Assembly: GCA_900556965.1 (NCBI GenBank)
Contig: USQV01000082.1
Location: 1-5,509 of the forward strand
Source: an uncultured Clostridium sp.
Lineage (GTDB): Bacteria > Bacillota_A > Clostridia > Lachnospirales > Lachnospiraceae
Reading direction: 5' to 3'
DNA length: 5,509 nt
Both the position numbers and the translations under genes were made by a program. Under the pieces are notes generated by a model. That model made no database searches. It was not told where the DNA came from and saw only the letters and a list, made by a program, of their open reading frames with translations. The number at the start of each line of letters is the position of its first letter. The stretch's first letter is position 1. Below are positions 1-5,038 of this stretch, piece after piece.

Positions 1-173
1 GGAGTCAGTGCAATCCCGTCCTTTCTCCGGTCTATGAGAACCGTCTCTGTCTCCAGCTCCAGTGCCCGGACTGCCTGACTAACTGCACTCTGGGAATATC
101 CCAGCTTTTCAGCCGTTCTTGTAAAGCTTTTATGTTCAATTACTCCGCAAAAAATCCCGTATCTTGATAACAT
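1..173 (-). CDS. LysR-family transcriptional regulator, N-terminal part (runs off the left edge)
   Basis: The first 57 codons of a LysR-type DNA-binding regulator are present; the rest, including the effector-binding domain, lies outside the window. The visible part is the winged helix-turn-helix: a short first helix with the F-x-x-V-I-E pattern, K-S-F-T-R-T-A-E-K-L at about residues 15-24, the recognition helix Y-S-Q-S-A-V-S-Q-A-V-R-A-L-E (about 26-39), and the wing ending L-I-D-R-R-K-D-G-I-A-L-T. These are hallmark LysR residues. The ATG at 173 is preceded by GGAGG (184-180) with a 6-nt spacer, which fixes the start. It begins inside the last 38 nt of the HAD phosphatase gene in another frame, so the two are probably translationally coupled and cotranscribed with rsuA. 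LysR proteins usually control nearby or divergent genes, but the target cannot be told from a helix-turn-helix alone. Confidence 0.9.
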   Translation of the reverse strand, partial: MLSRYGIFCGVIEHKSFTRTAEKLGYSQSAVSQAVRALELETETVLIDRRKDGIALT

Positions 174-801
174 GTTTTTCCTCCATCAGTTTTTCGGAGA
201 AGACATCCTCAACTGCGATCACAGTCATTTCGGCACGTTTTCCGGCAGTGATCCCGGCAGGAATATCCTCAAATACCAGACATTCCTTAGGAGATACCTG
301 AAGGCGCTTTGCCACCTCCAGATAGATATCCGGTTCAGGCTTTCCCTTCGGTACTTCGCAGGCGGTCGCAACAACATCGAGATAAGAGGCCACGTTGAGT
401 GCGTTCAGGACGGCATCTACCATATCCCGGCCGTTACTGGTGGCGATCCCGGTCAAAATCCCGTTTTCTTTACAATACTGTAAAAATTCGAGAGCGCCTT
501 CCTTTAAGGGAACCTCATGGCGGTATTTGTCGATCGACATACTGATCCAGCAATCCTTGATTTCATCGAGGGTAAGGGGAAGCTTAAAGCGTTCTTTAAA
601 ATATACAGCTGTTTCAGAAAAACTCATGCCTTCGATCTTTCGTTCCACATCCTCCGGGCAGGTCAGTCCGAAGCGTCCGAGAAATTCAATGTCGATCTCC
701 TTCCACATCCACATGGAATCGACAAGTGTGCCGTCCAGATCGAAGATCGCGGCTTTTTTACCCTTTAATAATTCTTTACAGTCTCTGTTTTCCATAATCA
801 T
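136..801 (-). CDS. HAD-superfamily hydrolase, beta-phosphoglucomutase-like phosphatase
   Basis: A 221-residue soluble haloacid dehalogenase-fold enzyme, probably a sugar-phosphate or nucleotide phosphatase or a phosphoglucomutase-like mutase. All four HAD motifs are visible: motif I D-L-D-G-T-L-V-D-S with nucleophile D21 and acid/base D23; motif II around A-T-S-N with T121; motif III lysine K154 in G-K-P-E-P-D; motif IV F-E-D-I-P-A-G with E178 and D179 for magnesium. The helical C1 cap lies between motifs I and II (about 30-105), as in the PGMB/phosphoglycolate phosphatase subgroup. Length is normal. The ATG at 801 overlaps the rsuA stop in an ATGA junction, indicating coupling; a second ATG two codons on (795) has AGG about 6 nt upstream and is an equally possible start. 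The 3' end overlaps the LysR gene. The substrate cannot be deduced; the cap loop does not match a family I can name. Confidence 0.9.
   Translation of the reverse strand: MIMENRDCKELLKGKKAAIFDLDGTLVDSMWMWKEIDIEFLGRFGLTCPEDVERKIEGMSFSETAVYFKERFKLPLTLDEIKDCWISMSIDKYRHEVPLKEGALEFLQYCKENGILTGIATSNGRDMVDAVLNALNVASYLDVVATACEVPKGKPEPDIYLEVAKRLQVSPKECLVFEDIPAGITAGKRAEMTVIAVEDVFSEKLMEEKHVIKIRDFLRSN
180..184 (-). promoter_or_regulatory. Ribosome binding site of the LysR gene, inside the HAD gene
   Basis: GGAGG on the minus strand, 6 nt before the ATG at 173. It lies within the HAD coding sequence and is the main evidence that the LysR gene starts there, overlapping its neighbour by 38 nt, and not at a later codon. 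Confidence 0.75.
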
Positions 802-1538
802 CCTATTTCCTTTAATAATTCGAGTTCTTCCTCGTTTAGCTTTCTGTATTCCCCGGGTTTTAACTCAGGGTCAAGGCGGATAGGCCCCATGCTAAGGCGC
901 TTAAGCTTTAGTACCGGGCATTCCACTGCCTCCATCATCCGTTTGACCTGATGGAATTTTCCCTCTCGAATGGTAAGACGGACATTCGTTTGGGGTTCAC
1001 CCGTTTCATTTGTTTCGTGGGAAAGGATCTCAAGCTTTGCCGGCAGGCACAAAAGTCCGTCGGGAAGAAGGAGCCCTTTTGCAAAAGCCTCCGTTGCCGT
1101 TTCCGGAACACGGCCTTTACAGAGCGCATGATATATTTTATCGACATGACGTTTAGGAGAAAGAAGCCTGTGGGCCATATCTCCGTCATTGGTGATGAGA
1201 AGAAGGCCTTCTGTGTCGATGTCGAGCCTGCCCACCGGAAACAGGTCTTTTCTGCTCTTTTCATCGATCAGGTCGATGACCGTCTTATATTTTTTGTCCT
1301 CTGTGGCAGATACGACACCGGCCGGTTTATTTAACATGTAGTATTCCAGTTCAACGTAGGATACGACCTCTCCGTCGAGAAGGACCGTATCTTCGGGGAT
1401 ACGAACCTTCGTCTCCGGTTTCTTTACAATCTCATTTCCGATCCTTACGCGACCCTTACGGATCGCCTCTTTTATCTGGGAACGGGTTCCTTTTCCCATA
1501 TCAGCGAGATATTTATCGAGCCTGAGCTCCTGTGCCAA
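798..1538 (-). CDS. rsuA: 16S rRNA pseudouridine synthase, RsuA/RluB/E/F family
   Basis: A 246-residue enzyme that isomerises a uridine in ribosomal RNA to pseudouridine; the RsuA subgroup (U516 of 16S rRNA, Bacillus YtzG) fits best. Residues 5-50 form an S4 RNA-binding domain beginning L-R-L-D-K-Y-L-A. The catalytic domain follows, with N-K-P-A-G at 70-74, the catalytic motif G-R-L-D-I-D-T-E-G-L-L-L at 103-114 (nucleophile D106), the R-L-L-S-P-K-R-H-V-D-K-I-Y segment at 124-136 typical of the small-subunit enzymes, and R-E-G-K-F-H-Q-V-K-R-M at 191-201. The start is TTG at 1538. An ATG at 1543 is out of frame, and the next in-frame Met (14) would cut the S4 domain. An AAAGGGTGA stretch gives an acceptable ribosome binding site. 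It is the first gene of the rsuA-HAD-LysR operon. RluB-type activity on 23S rRNA is the alternative. Confidence 0.9.
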   Translation of the reverse strand: MAQELRLDKYLADMGKGTRSQIKEAIRKGRVRIGNEIVKKPETKVRIPEDTVLLDGEVVSYVELEYYMLNKPAGVVSATEDKKYKTVIDLIDEKSRKDLFPVGRLDIDTEGLLLITNDGDMAHRLLSPKRHVDKIYHALCKGRVPETATEAFAKGLLLPDGLLCLPAKLEILSHETNETGEPQTNVRLTIREGKFHQVKRMMEAVECPVLKLKRLSMGPIRLDPELKPGEYRKLNEEELELLKEIG

Positions 1539-1555
1539 AGCATTTCACCCTTTCC

Positions 1556-1575
1556 GTTATAATTGTTTTATAATA
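1556..1575 (-). promoter_or_regulatory. AT-rich segment likely holding the vegetative promoter of the rsuA operon
   Basis: On the minus strand this segment reads as overlapping -10-like hexamers: TATTAT (1575-1570), TATAAA (1572-1567) and TATAAC (1561-1556). No good TTGACA-like -35 lies at the right distance from any of them, so the exact promoter is undecided. Some promoter is expected, as rsuA is the first gene after a divergent neighbour. Confidence 0.3.
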
Positions 1576-1599
1576 ATCCCAAAAGATCGAGCATACAGT
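1573..1599 (+). promoter_or_regulatory. Putative sigma-E (mother-cell sporulation) promoter of ylbJ
   Basis: ATA at 1573-1575 and CATACAGT at 1592-1599 are 16 nt apart. This equals the sigma-E consensus known from Bacillus subtilis (ATA, 16 bp, CATACAnT) at every defined -10 position. It lies 33 nt before the ATG of ylbJ, a gene in the sigma-E regulon of B. subtilis. The transcript leader would be only about 25-28 nt. Confidence 0.65.
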
Positions 1600-1632
1600 G
1601 AAGGAAAAAGCATCTGGGATATCGGTATATTT

Positions 1633-2580
1633 ATGAAGAAATCGATTCTGTTCGGCCTTATGCTGGTTCTTATGCTGACTCACCCGGTCTGGGTGACAGA
1701 AGGAGCGCGGTGTGGACTTCTGTTATGGTACAGGGCAGTGGTTCCGGCTCTGTTCCCATTTCTGGTGCTTTCGACGCTCATTGTTGCAGAAGGCGGCATA
1801 GACCTTCTTGTAAGGCCGCTATGGGGGCTTCTTCATCCGCTTTTTTCGCTCTCTATAGAAGGCTGTTATGTGCTCGCCTCCGGTCTGTTGTGCGGCTGTC
1901 CGGTAGGTGCAAAGACCTGTGCAGACTTTTTTAAGGAGGGCCGGATCCCAATGTGGGAGGCAAGAGTTCTCCTTGCCATATGCAACCACCCGAGCCCGAT
2001 GTTTTTAGCCGGGTATGTGTGTCCTCTGCTTCCAAAGGAGATCGGGATCCGTAAAGTTCTGATCTCTGTCTATCTTCCTGTTCTGATCCTGATGATCGCT
2101 GCAAAAAGGATCTATTTCAGAAAAGAAACAGGCTTGGAAGGTAAAACCTATACCGAAATATCGTCGGTCAGCCTTGACGCCTCCATACTCTCTGCCGCTG
2201 AGCTTTTGTGTAAAATTGGCGGCTATCTTATCATTTTTTCGATCATGATCGTTTTTCTGGAAAATACAACGTATCTTCCCTTTTCTCTCCGGATCTTTCT
2301 GATCGGAGCAACAGAGATCACGACCGGGATCCATCAGATCACAAGATCGTGTACGGGAATCTCCGCTGCCTGCGGCTCTGTTGCTGCCTTTTGCTTTGGC
2401 GGCTTATCCGGTCTGTTTCAGACACGCTCCGTTATTGCTCCTGCAAACGGCAAAGCAATGTCATGGATAGAAAAAAACGCCGGATTATCCATCCGGCAGT
2501 ATTTTTTCTGGAAGCTGATACATGCAGCATTAGCAGCAGGACTTATGTATCTTTTTATCGCAGCAGAGAATGGTTTATGA
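1633..2580 (+). CDS. ylbJ: Sporulation integral membrane protein YlbJ (SpoVV-like)
   Basis: A 315-residue polytopic membrane protein with hydrophobic stretches at about 5-22, 35-55, 75-92, 110-130, 137-155, 190-210 and near the C-terminus. Family marks are P-A-L-F-P-F-L (38-44), the conserved loop S-G-L-L-C-G-C-P-V-G-A-K (83-94), N-H-P-S-P-M-F (118-124), and a late F-G-G-L-S-G-L-F-Q-T segment. These belong to the nucleoside-recognition 'gate' fold of YlbJ. In B. subtilis YlbJ (SpoVV) is made in the mother cell and moves dipicolinic acid into the intermembrane space of the forespore. The position beside coaD and rsmD matches the Bacillus order, although here a coiled-coil gene intervenes and ylbJ is convergent. 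The protein is shorter than the roughly 400-residue Bacillus form but both conserved halves are present. No convincing ribosome binding site sits close to the ATG: AAGGA at 1601-1605 is too far (27 nt). Confidence 0.88.
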   Translation: MKKSILFGLMLVLMLTHPVWVTEGARCGLLLWYRAVVPALFPFLVLSTLIVAEGGIDLLVRPLWGLLHPLFSLSIEGCYVLASGLLCGCPVGAKTCADFFKEGRIPMWEARVLLAICNHPSPMFLAGYVCPLLPKEIGIRKVLISVYLPVLILMIAAKRIYFRKETGLEGKTYTEISSVSLDASILSAAELLCKIGGYLIIFSIMIVFLENTTYLPFSLRIFLIGATEITTGIHQITRSCTGISAACGSVAAFCFGGLSGLFQTRSVIAPANGKAMSWIEKNAGLSIRQYFFWKLIHAALAAGLMYLFIAAENGL

Positions 2581-2600
2581 TTCCTCTGTGGTTTCTTTTT
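2564..2600 (+). terminator. Possible intrinsic terminator of ylbJ
   Basis: CAGAGAAT (2564-2571) pairs with ATTCCTCTG (2580-2588) with one bulged C and an 8-nt loop. A T-rich run (2589-2600, ending TTTTT) follows on the plus strand. The hairpin spans the ylbJ stop codon and the end of the convergent gene. The stem is weak and there is no T run on the other side, so it would serve ylbJ only. Confidence 0.35.
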
Positions 2601-3144
2601 CCGTGATAACGCCGCCGGAGAGTTCCTTGCGGTTCGAGGATACAATGTCATAGCTTGATCTCATCGAGCTCATAAATGCGTCAAAGCGTCCCTGAGCACC
2701 CTCCATGGAGTGATTGATGATGTTCTGGAGGCTCTTTAACATATCGTCGGTATACTGGATTGAGCCCTGACGGATATTGTTTGCATCATTTACTGCGCTG
2801 TCGACGATGGCCTGAGCCTGGGCCTTGGCCTGCTCGATCACCTCGTTTGCATGTGCATAGGCCTTCTGCATGATCTCGTGCTCATTTACCAGCTCATTTG
2901 TCTGTGCAGTTGCTTCCGCCAGCATGGCGTCTGCCTTGGAGTGTGCATCGGAAAGAATAGCCTCCTGATTGCTGATGATCTTCTGATACTGTTTGATCTC
3001 ATCCGGGATCCGCATTCTCAGCTCCACGAGAAGCTCCTCGAGCTCATCCTTGTTAACAATGATTTTTGTAGAAGACAATGCCTGATATTTGCAGCCTTCA
3101 ATATATTCTTCGATCTCACCGATCAGCTGTTCGATTCTGCTCAT
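2575..3144 (-). CDS. Uncharacterised coiled-coil protein, ATP-synthase-b/DivIVA-like, downstream of coaD
   Basis: A 189-residue soluble, charged protein of unknown function; proteins of this type are sometimes annotated just as 'ATPase' in Lachnospiraceae, but I see no Walker motif. The N-terminus (1-20) is a short acidic helix with I-E-E-Y-I-E; residues 27-50 carry I-I-V-N-K-D-E-L-E-E-L. From about 50 to 147 it is nearly all helix with alanines at 3/4/11-residue spacing (A-H-S-K-A-D-A-M-L-A-E-A, then A-H-A-N-E-V-I-E-Q-A-K-A-Q-A), like the hendecad stalk of ATP synthase subunit b or of DivIVA-type scaffolds. The tail (176-189) is Glu/Thr-rich and disordered. There is no signal peptide or membrane span. 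It begins 10 nt after the coaD stop, so it is cotranscribed, possibly by coupling since its own ribosome binding site is weak. Its TAA stop lies within a 6-nt tail-to-tail overlap with ylbJ. A cytoskeletal or scaffold role is a guess. Confidence 0.85.
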   Translation of the reverse strand: MSRIEQLIGEIEEYIEGCKYQALSSTKIIVNKDELEELLVELRMRIPDEIKQYQKIISNQEAILSDAHSKADAMLAEATAQTNELVNEHEIMQKAYAHANEVIEQAKAQAQAIVDSAVNDANNIRQGSIQYTDDMLKSLQNIINHSMEGAQGRFDAFMSSMRSSYDIVSSNRKELSGGVITEKETTEES

Positions 3145-3154
3145 AATTATTCAC

Positions 3155-3652
3155 TTAGCCCTTTCTTTTATTTTTTACGATTACTTTATTATGTACCTGT
3201 TCCTCCACGTAGGGAGTGACGAAATGGGAAATGTCACCGCCGTAAGCTGCAACCTCCTTGACGGAGCTGGAGCTTAAATAGGCATACTTCAGATTTGTGG
3301 TTAAAAAAACTGTATCGATATCCGGCGAAATCACATGGTTCAGCTGGGCGATCTGAAGCTCATATTCAAAGTCAGTGATCGCACGCAGTCCGCGGACAAC
3401 AGCCCTTGCACCGCAATTTTTTGCAAATTCAACAGTAAGGCCATCAAAGCTTTGAATCTCAACGTTCGGAAACTCTTTAGTGACTTCTCTTAACATATTA
3501 ACACGTTCTTCGACGGAAAACAACGGAGTTTTTGAACTGTTATTCAATACTCCGATGATCAGGTGGTCGAACAGCTTGGAGGCACGTTCGATCACATCGA
3601 TATGTCCTAGTGTTACCGGGTCAAAGCTTCCCGGATAAATTGCATTTTTCAT
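3155..3652 (-). CDS. coaD: Phosphopantetheine adenylyltransferase
   Basis: A 165-residue cytoplasmic enzyme that joins ATP and 4'-phosphopantetheine to give dephospho-CoA, the penultimate step of coenzyme A synthesis. It is a single nucleotidyltransferase Rossmann domain of the usual bacterial length. Visible motifs are [12 protein letters not shown] at 6-17 (the T/HxGH ATP site with T14 and H17), K41 in the pantetheine region, [13 protein letters not shown] at 86-98, and L-S-S-S-S-V-K-E-V at 126-134, which contacts the ATP phosphates. It follows rsmD after 19 nt and precedes the coiled-coil gene by 10 nt. The order rsmD-coaD is conserved across Firmicutes (ylbH-ylbI in B. subtilis). The ribosome binding site (AAAGG, about 12 nt before the ATG) is weak. 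No residue expected for activity is missing. Confidence 0.97.
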   Translation of the reverse strand: MKNAIYPGSFDPVTLGHIDVIERASKLFDHLIIGVLNNSSKTPLFSVEERVNMLREVTKEFPNVEIQSFDGLTVEFAKNCGARAVVRGLRAITDFEYELQIAQLNHVISPDIDTVFLTTNLKYAYLSSSSVKEVAAYGGDISHFVTPYVEEQVHNKVIVKNKRKG

Positions 3653-3671
3653 CTGGCGTTTCTGCCTTTCC

Positions 3672-4226
3672 TTATTTGATTTTTAAAAATACATGCTTGT
3701 TTGTCTTATATTCCTTTATTCTGCTGATCGTAAATCCTGCTTCCTCGGTCCATGAAAAGTCGGTATTTAAGGAAGCTTCGACGATAATAAGGGTATCCTC
3801 GTCAGCAAGGGAAGTAGGACGGAGTGCGGAAAGTACCTTTTGTTCCCATCCGTGGTTATATGGCGGATCCATAAAGATCAGATCGAAATGCTCCTTCTTT
3901 TCGGCGAGGCGGCCGATCTGGGAAAGGACATCCCCGGATGCGATCACCGCCCGATCCTCAAGCCGTGTTGTTTTCAGATTATCGCGGATACATTCGATCT
4001 GGCGTTGTCCGTTATCGACAAACACACATTTTTTTGCTCCGCGGCTTAATGCTTCGATCCCGATGGCACCGCTTCCTGCAAAAAGATCAAGGAAGCAGCA
4101 GCCGTATAATTCATTATTTATCATGTTGAACAGAGTTTCCTTGATCCGATCTGTCGTGGGCCTTGTCTCAAGTCCCTCTGCTGTTTTTAAGATCAGCCGC
4201 CGTGCGCTGCCTGCTATTACTCTCAT
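3672..4226 (-). CDS. rsmD: 16S rRNA (guanine(966)-N2)-methyltransferase
   Basis: A 184-residue S-adenosylmethionine-dependent methyltransferase that modifies G966 of 16S rRNA during 30S assembly (B. subtilis YlbH). It starts M-R-V-I-A-G, then has [13 protein letters not shown] at 22-34, the SAM-binding motif [14 protein letters not shown] at 46-59, an acidic D71 at the end of strand 2, and the catalytic D-P-P-Y at 120-123. Length and motif spacing are normal. The ATG at 4226 has TGAGGTG (4237-4231) 4 nt upstream and a sigma-A-like promoter beyond that, so it heads the rsmD-coaD-coiled-coil operon. The sequence upstream of it changes to presumed mobile-element DNA, so its regulation may differ from that in relatives, where recG commonly precedes it. 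Confidence 0.96.
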   Translation of the reverse strand: MRVIAGSARRLILKTAEGLETRPTTDRIKETLFNMINNELYGCCFLDLFAGSGAIGIEALSRGAKKCVFVDNGQRQIECIRDNLKTTRLEDRAVIASGDVLSQIGRLAEKKEHFDLIFMDPPYNHGWEQKVLSALRPTSLADEDTLIIVEASLNTDFSWTEEAGFTISRIKEYKTNKHVFLKIK

Positions 4227-4247
4227 AAGTCACCTCACATCGGTATT

Positions 4248-4276
4248 ATTATAAACATTAGTTTGCGGATATACAA
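4248..4276 (-). promoter_or_regulatory. Sigma-A-like promoter of the rsmD-coaD operon
   Basis: The minus strand has TTGTAT (4276-4271), a 17-nt spacer and a perfect TATAAT (4253-4248). It ends 21 nt upstream of the rsmD ATG, close enough that the leader would be only about 15 nt and still contain the TGAGGTG ribosome binding site. The -35 matches consensus in only three positions. Confidence 0.55.
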
Positions 4277-4465
4277 GCATATTTTTTATTGATTTGATAG
4301 ACGCAAAACCTTTTATAAGTCCTCACAAATGTTTATAAACCAATGTGAAAATGGCTTAAAATCAAGGTTTTCCGCATATCTTCATTTTTCTTGTCATATC
4401 TCCGCATAAGGTGTTTTTGTAAGACCGGGCACCATTTTAGCACCACAGAATATAAGGAGGACGAC
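4277..4465. other. AT-rich non-coding junction, presumed edge of a mobile element
   Basis: No gene fits here. Left of it, the genes are chromosomal housekeeping genes on the minus strand. Right of it, the genes are element-type on the plus strand, and visibly richer in GC-ending codons (CGC, GCC, AAC). The stretch contains a large imperfect dyad (4305-4371), TCCGCATA twice (4371-4378, 4401-4408) and CATATCT twice (4375-4381, 4395-4401). These are the kind of short repeats expected at recombinase-binding ends, but I see no second copy of an att core, because the other end is outside the window. No plus-strand promoter for the gene at 4466 is convincing. Confidence 0.45.
4305..4371. repeat. 67-bp nested imperfect inverted repeat
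   Basis: The left arm AAAACCTT followed by TTATAAG (4305-4319) matches the reverse complement of the right arm CTTAAAA-TC-AAGGTTTT (4355-4371), with one mismatch and a 2-nt insertion. The 8-bp tips are perfect. Nested inside are the perfect palindrome GTTTATAAAC (4331-4340) and CACA/TGTG (4324-4327, 4344-4347), with nearly the same centre. The function is unknown; an integrase/excisionase site or a regulator's operator are possibilities. Confidence 0.6.
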
Positions 4466-4828
4466 ATGAAAAACGAACTTTTGACTAAGGGTATTATACT
4501 TCCGTCCGGCGAAATCGGCAAGGATAAGATAAACCTTGTCGCCGGGGCAATCACGCAGCCGTTCGCGGAAATGGTATGGGTAACGACAGGCGGCGACATG
4601 GAAACAATCAACCGCCTTACCAACGTACTTGTAACCATGAACAACCCCACCGACCGGGGCAAGCTGTTCAAAATCATCAAACTGCTTTATGGGCTAATGG
4701 GCTTGCCTTTTTCAGAGGAAGCCGAGCCTATGGACGCAGACCCCGACGTTTTGGAATACTTCATCTTTTCTTTCATGGCAGACTTTGGAGAAGTCATGCA
4801 AGAACTGATAGCAGAAGAAATGAAATAG
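4466..4828 (+). CDS. Uncharacterised small acidic protein of the mobile element
   Basis: A 120-residue protein that I do not recognise. The start is the ATG at 4466, with a near-perfect AAGGAGG (4454-4460) 5 nt upstream; an in-frame ATG at 4391 has no ribosome binding site. Visible features are an N-terminal stretch L-L-T-K-G-I-I-L-P-S-G, a mixed hydrophobic middle with M-V-W-V-T-T-G-G-D and M-N-N-P-T-D-R-G-K-L-F-K, and a strongly acidic C-terminal third (S-E-E-A-E-P-M-D-A-D-P-D, ending E-E-M-K). It has no signal peptide, clear membrane helix or metal-binding motif. A strong terminator 11 nt after its stop makes it a single-gene unit. It lies just before a replication-initiator-like gene at the presumed left end of an integrative conjugative element, so a role in element maintenance or its control is possible, but this comes from position alone. 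Confidence 0.8.
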   Translation: MKNELLTKGIILPSGEIGKDKINLVAGAITQPFAEMVWVTTGGDMETINRLTNVLVTMNNPTDRGKLFKIIKLLYGLMGLPFSEEAEPMDADPDVLEYFIFSFMADFGEVMQELIAEEMK

Positions 4829-4838
4829 CGACCCGCAC

Positions 4839-4888
4839 AGCGGCGTTTCTCACTCTCTCACTGGGAGAACAGGAACGCCGCTATTTTT
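4839..4888 (+). terminator. Strong intrinsic terminator after the 120-residue gene
   Basis: AGCGGCGTT (4839-4847) and AACGCCGCT (4874-4882) form a perfect 9-bp GC-rich stem. A second inner TTCTC/GAGAA pairing can extend it. The sequence A-TTTTT (4883-4888) follows. It starts 11 nt after the TAG stop. The loop is long (about 26 nt without the inner pairing), so it could also be an attenuator for the downstream gene. Confidence 0.8.
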
Positions 4889-5038
4889 ATGCCCTCATGT
4901 TACGCAGTAGGGGCAAAAAAAGCCTTGATTTATCGGGCTTACAGAACGCAAAACAGAGGAAGCAAGGAAAAGATACCTTACCCCTCAAAATCCGCGTTCT
5001 ACTGCGCAACAAATCTAAAGCAAAGGAGTGATGAAGCT

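Noticed and set aside
395..883. Long plus-strand open frame of 162 codons opposite the HAD and rsuA genes
   Set aside because: It is antisense to a gene with all HAD motifs, spans a gene junction, and its translation has no recognisable domain or ribosome binding site.
951..1334. Plus-strand open frame opposite rsuA
   Set aside because: It mirrors a well-supported pseudouridine synthase; composition (many Phe, Lys, Arg) is typical of an antisense shadow.
1601..1614. AAGGA followed 7 nt later by an in-frame ATC as a non-canonical ylbJ start
   Set aside because: ATC starts are extremely rare, and the AAGGA would lie at the very 5' end of a transcript from the sigma-E promoter.
2005..2334. Minus-strand open frame inside ylbJ
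   Set aside because: It is antisense to a conserved membrane protein and rich in Asp/Arg, the usual image of hydrophobic codons on the other strand.
3610..4254. Plus-strand open frame of 214 codons opposite rsmD
   Set aside because: rsmD motifs are complete on the minus strand; this frame is Ser/Arg-rich with no domain.
4391..4465. N-terminal extension of the 120-residue protein to an upstream ATG
   Set aside because: The ATG at 4391-region lacks a ribosome binding site, while AAGGAGG sits ideally before the ATG at 4466.
4891..4922. Second hairpin TGCCCT/AGGGGCA followed by a run of A
   Set aside because: One strand is followed by A residues and the other lacks a T run right after the stem, so it is not a terminator in either direction.
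4576..5031. Plus-strand open frame overlapping the 120-residue gene and its terminator
   Set aside because: It runs through a strong hairpin terminator, is very rich in Arg, His and Gly, and has no ribosome binding site.
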